DNA of 64,000 nt, from contig NZ_LMMP01000001.1 of the NCBI RefSeq assembly GCF_001422815.1, positions 495,919-559,918 on the forward strand, read 5' to 3'. The notes below the pieces were generated by a model. The model was not told where the DNA came from, made no database searches, and saw only the letters and a program-made list of their open reading frames with translations. Each line of letters begins with the position of its first letter. Position 1 is the stretch's first letter. The position numbers and the translations under genes are program-made. Of the stretch, positions 62,393 through 64,000 are shown in pieces. This DNA is from Methylobacterium sp. Leaf91 (GTDB taxonomy: Bacteria > Pseudomonadota > Alphaproteobacteria > Rhizobiales > Beijerinckiaceae).

Positions 62393-63577
62393 GTGACCGG
62401 GTTTATCAATCGGGCATCCTTCGCCGCCCTAGCTCTCGTTGCTGGCTGTCTTCCCGGCCCGGTCGCTCTCGCGACCGGGCCGCTTCGCGTCGGAGAGGCG
62501 ATTCTCGAGCCCGTGGACCCGACCGCCTTGCCGGGCTTTCCCGGCTCCGATCCGGCCGCTTCCCTCGAGGTGTTCCGCCGGACCTGCGCCGCTCCACCGG
62601 TGGAGATCGCCGCGACTGTCGCCGGCTCGGCGGAGGATCTTGCCGCCGCCTGCACCCTTGCGGCCTCGGTCAAGCCGGAAGAGGCCAGGGCCTTCTTCAC
62701 GCGGAATTTCGATGCCTACCGTATCGTAAGAGCAGGCGAGGCGGGTGGTCCTTCGCGCCGGACGGGCTTTCTCACCGGCTATTTCGAACCGGAACTCACC
62801 GGTGCCCTCGCGGCCGGCCCCGGCTTCACCACCCCGGCCCTTGCCCGGCCGGACGATCTCGTGAGTCTCGCCCCCGGTGAGACGAAACCCGGCCTCGATC
62901 CGACATTGCGGGCGGCACGGGCGACGCCGGGGGGCTTCGAGCCTTACCCCGACCGTGCATCCATAGAGGATGGAGCAATCGGGGAGCGGGCACGGCCGCT
63001 CGTCTACCTGCGCGATCCGGTCGATCTCTTCGTGCTCCAGGTCCAGGGATCGGGGCGCGTACGCCTTCCCGATGGACGGGCGGTGAGGGTGCTCTATGAC
63101 GGCCGCAACGGTCGTCCCTATACGTCGGTGGCCAAGCGCATCGTCCAGGCGGGGCATCTCCCCCTCGAGGGCCTGACGCTCGCCCGCTGGACCGGCTGGC
63201 TTCGCGACAATCCGGCCCTTGCCAAGCCACTGATGCGGGCAAACGCCTCCTACATCTTCTTCCGACTCGCCGAAGTGGAGGATCCCCGCCTCGGCCCTCC
63301 GGGCGCGGCCGGCGTACCCCTGACCCCGGGCCGGAGCCTGGCGGTCGACTCCACTTTGTGGCGTTACGGAACGCCGTTCTGGCTCGAGGGACGGATCGCC
63401 GGGGAGGATGCCCCGGGGCGCCTCGTCGTTGCGGCCGATACCGGTTCGGCCATCGTCGGCCCGGCGCGCGGGGACCTTTATCTCGGCACGGGAGAAGCGG
63501 CGGGGATCGCCGCCGGCAACCTGCGCGATGCGGTCGGCTTCGTCGTCCTGCTGCCGAAGCCGCGTGCGGTCCCATGA
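62393..63577 (+). CDS. mltA: membrane-bound lytic murein transglycosylase A
   Basis: A 394-residue peptidoglycan-cleaving enzyme. An N-terminal signal-like segment with ALVAGCLPGP could be a lipobox (AGC). The MltA fold shows TGYFEPELTGAL, PLVYLRDPVDLFVLQVQGSGRV, PYTSVAKRIVQAGHLP, ASYIFFRL, and the 3D domain with catalytic aspartate in VVAADTGSAIVGPARGDLYLG. The start is the GTG at 62393, with AGGG 7 bases upstream. Its stop overlaps the smr start (ATGA). Confidence 0.94.
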   Translation: MTGFINRASFAALALVAGCLPGPVALATGPLRVGEAILEPVDPTALPGFPGSDPAASLEVFRRTCAAPPVEIAATVAGSAEDLAAACTLAASVKPEEARAFFTRNFDAYRIVRAGEAGGPSRRTGFLTGYFEPELTGALAAGPGFTTPALARPDDLVSLAPGETKPGLDPTLRAARATPGGFEPYPDRASIEDGAIGERARPLVYLRDPVDLFVLQVQGSGRVRLPDGRAVRVLYDGRNGRPYTSVAKRIVQAGHLPLEGLTLARWTGWLRDNPALAKPLMRANASYIFFRLAEVEDPRLGPPGAAGVPLTPGRSLAVDSTLWRYGTPFWLEGRIAGEDAPGRLVVAADTGSAIVGPARGDLYLGTGEAAGIAAGNLRDAVGFVVLLPKPRAVP

Positions 63578-64000
63578 GGATGCCGCGCAGACCCCGCGGC
63601 CTGTCGGGGGAGGACGCCTTCCTCTGGGGCGAAATCGCACGGCTGATCACGCCGCTGCGCGGACGTGCTCCTTCTCCGAAGGCCAAAACACTGCCAACTG
63701 GGGATCCCCTTCCTCCGAAGCGGAAACCGGAAGTACCGGCGCTCGTTGCCAAGCCTGTTGCCAAGCCTGTTGCCGAAAGGGCCGGCTTGCCCGGTGGCGT
63801 GAAAGCGCCCCCGAAACGCATTGTGAAACCTGTCCCCGCCCCCGCTCTCGTGGCGGCCCCGGCGGCCATCGTCACCCCACCTGCCCTGCCGGGCCTGGAA
63901 CGCAAGGCTCGCCTCGCCTTGCGGCGTGGATCGCTCAAGGTTGAGGCACGGATCGACCTTCACGGCTTGTATCAGGCCGAAGCTCATGATGCCCTGATCG
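63574..64000 (+). CDS. Smr-domain protein, 3' truncated by the window end
   Basis: At least 142 codons are visible and the frame is open to base 64000. The ATG overlaps the mltA stop. The first 35 residues (RPRGLSGEDAFLWGEIARLI) match the N terminus of alphaproteobacterial Smr/MutS2-like proteins. A proline- and lysine-rich linker follows with a repeated VAKP (encoded by a tandem 12-bp repeat), then the start of the Smr domain, IDLHGLYQAEAHDAL. Smr domains are nucleases; in this neighbourhood (secB, tim44, mltA) the gene is conserved. Confidence 0.9.
   Translation, partial: MRMPRRPRGLSGEDAFLWGEIARLITPLRGRAPSPKAKTLPTGDPLPPKRKPEVPALVAKPVAKPVAERAGLPGGVKAPPKRIVKPVPAPALVAAPAAIVTPPALPGLERKARLALRRGSLKVEARIDLHGLYQAEAHDALI

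Noticed and set aside
1-64000. CRISPR arrays, tRNA or rRNA genes, insertion sequences, prophage
   Set aside because: No regularly spaced repeats, no tRNA T-loop pattern in the intergenic gaps, and no transposase, integrase or phage structural genes were seen.

Overview
The window is high-GC, densely coded DNA from an alphaproteobacterium of the order Hyphomicrobiales. The gene families, the hemE/ppsR neighbourhood and the two kinds of intergenic palindrome suggest a member of Methylobacteriaceae (Methylobacterium-like). This assignment is an inference from gene content and style; no database comparison was made. About 70 protein genes are supported. I found no rRNA, tRNA, CRISPR array, insertion sequence or prophage, so this is core chromosome rather than an island.

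Layout. 1-5.4 kb is a Bat/Mox-type operon (DUF58 protein, DUF4381-like protein, two VWA proteins, TPR protein, BatD-like protein) whose last gene has a 125-bp palindromic element inside its 5' coding end. 5.5-8.2 kb holds a small exported protein, panC and a PHB-depolymerase-family esterase with a TGC/GCA palindrome upstream. 8.3-12.0 kb is a leftward run dnaQ, coaE, aroE, maf, ppsR. 12.04-12.62 kb is a non-coding stretch with three near-consensus DnaA boxes, one exact CtrA box and a strongly AT-rich block. It lies between ppsR and hemE, with genes leaving it in both directions, and I read it as the chromosome origin. To its right come hemE-hemJ and then hisG/hisZ/hemH. 18-28 kb holds a methyltransferase, a Tat-exported nucleotidase, ung, rlmN, ggt, plsC and a DUF2125 protein.

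28-36.5 kb contains an aromatic amino acid operon (chorismate mutase, hisC-type aminotransferase, tyrA) divergent from metX-metW, then a membrane adenylate/guanylate cyclase, two very small genes and a BioC-like methyltransferase. 36.6-43 kb encodes an extensin-like lipoprotein, RNase T2, rlmJ, a spermidine-synthase-like protein, a GlcD-like oxidase and a class I cytochrome c. 43-50.5 kb carries a divergent ohrR/ohr peroxide pair with palindromic operators, an SPFH/NfeD pair, two unrecognised envelope proteins, a lipid kinase and a TerC protein. 50.6-58.3 kb has an acid phosphatase, a hydrolase that has lost its serine, dapD, an orphan response regulator, an L,D-transpeptidase and a divergent MFS/MarR pair. 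58.3-64 kb has hisS, a DUF3429 protein, secB, and the tim44-mltA-smr run, cut by the window end.

Most genes are housekeeping: haem synthesis, histidine, aromatic, methionine and lysine synthesis, cofactor synthesis, DNA repair and proofreading, and envelope maintenance. The points most worth following are the Caulobacter-like origin, a separate perfect DnaA-box palindrome 14 kb away in front of an unknown gene, the palindromic element translated inside the BatD-like gene, and a membrane protein with a degenerate nuclease domain.
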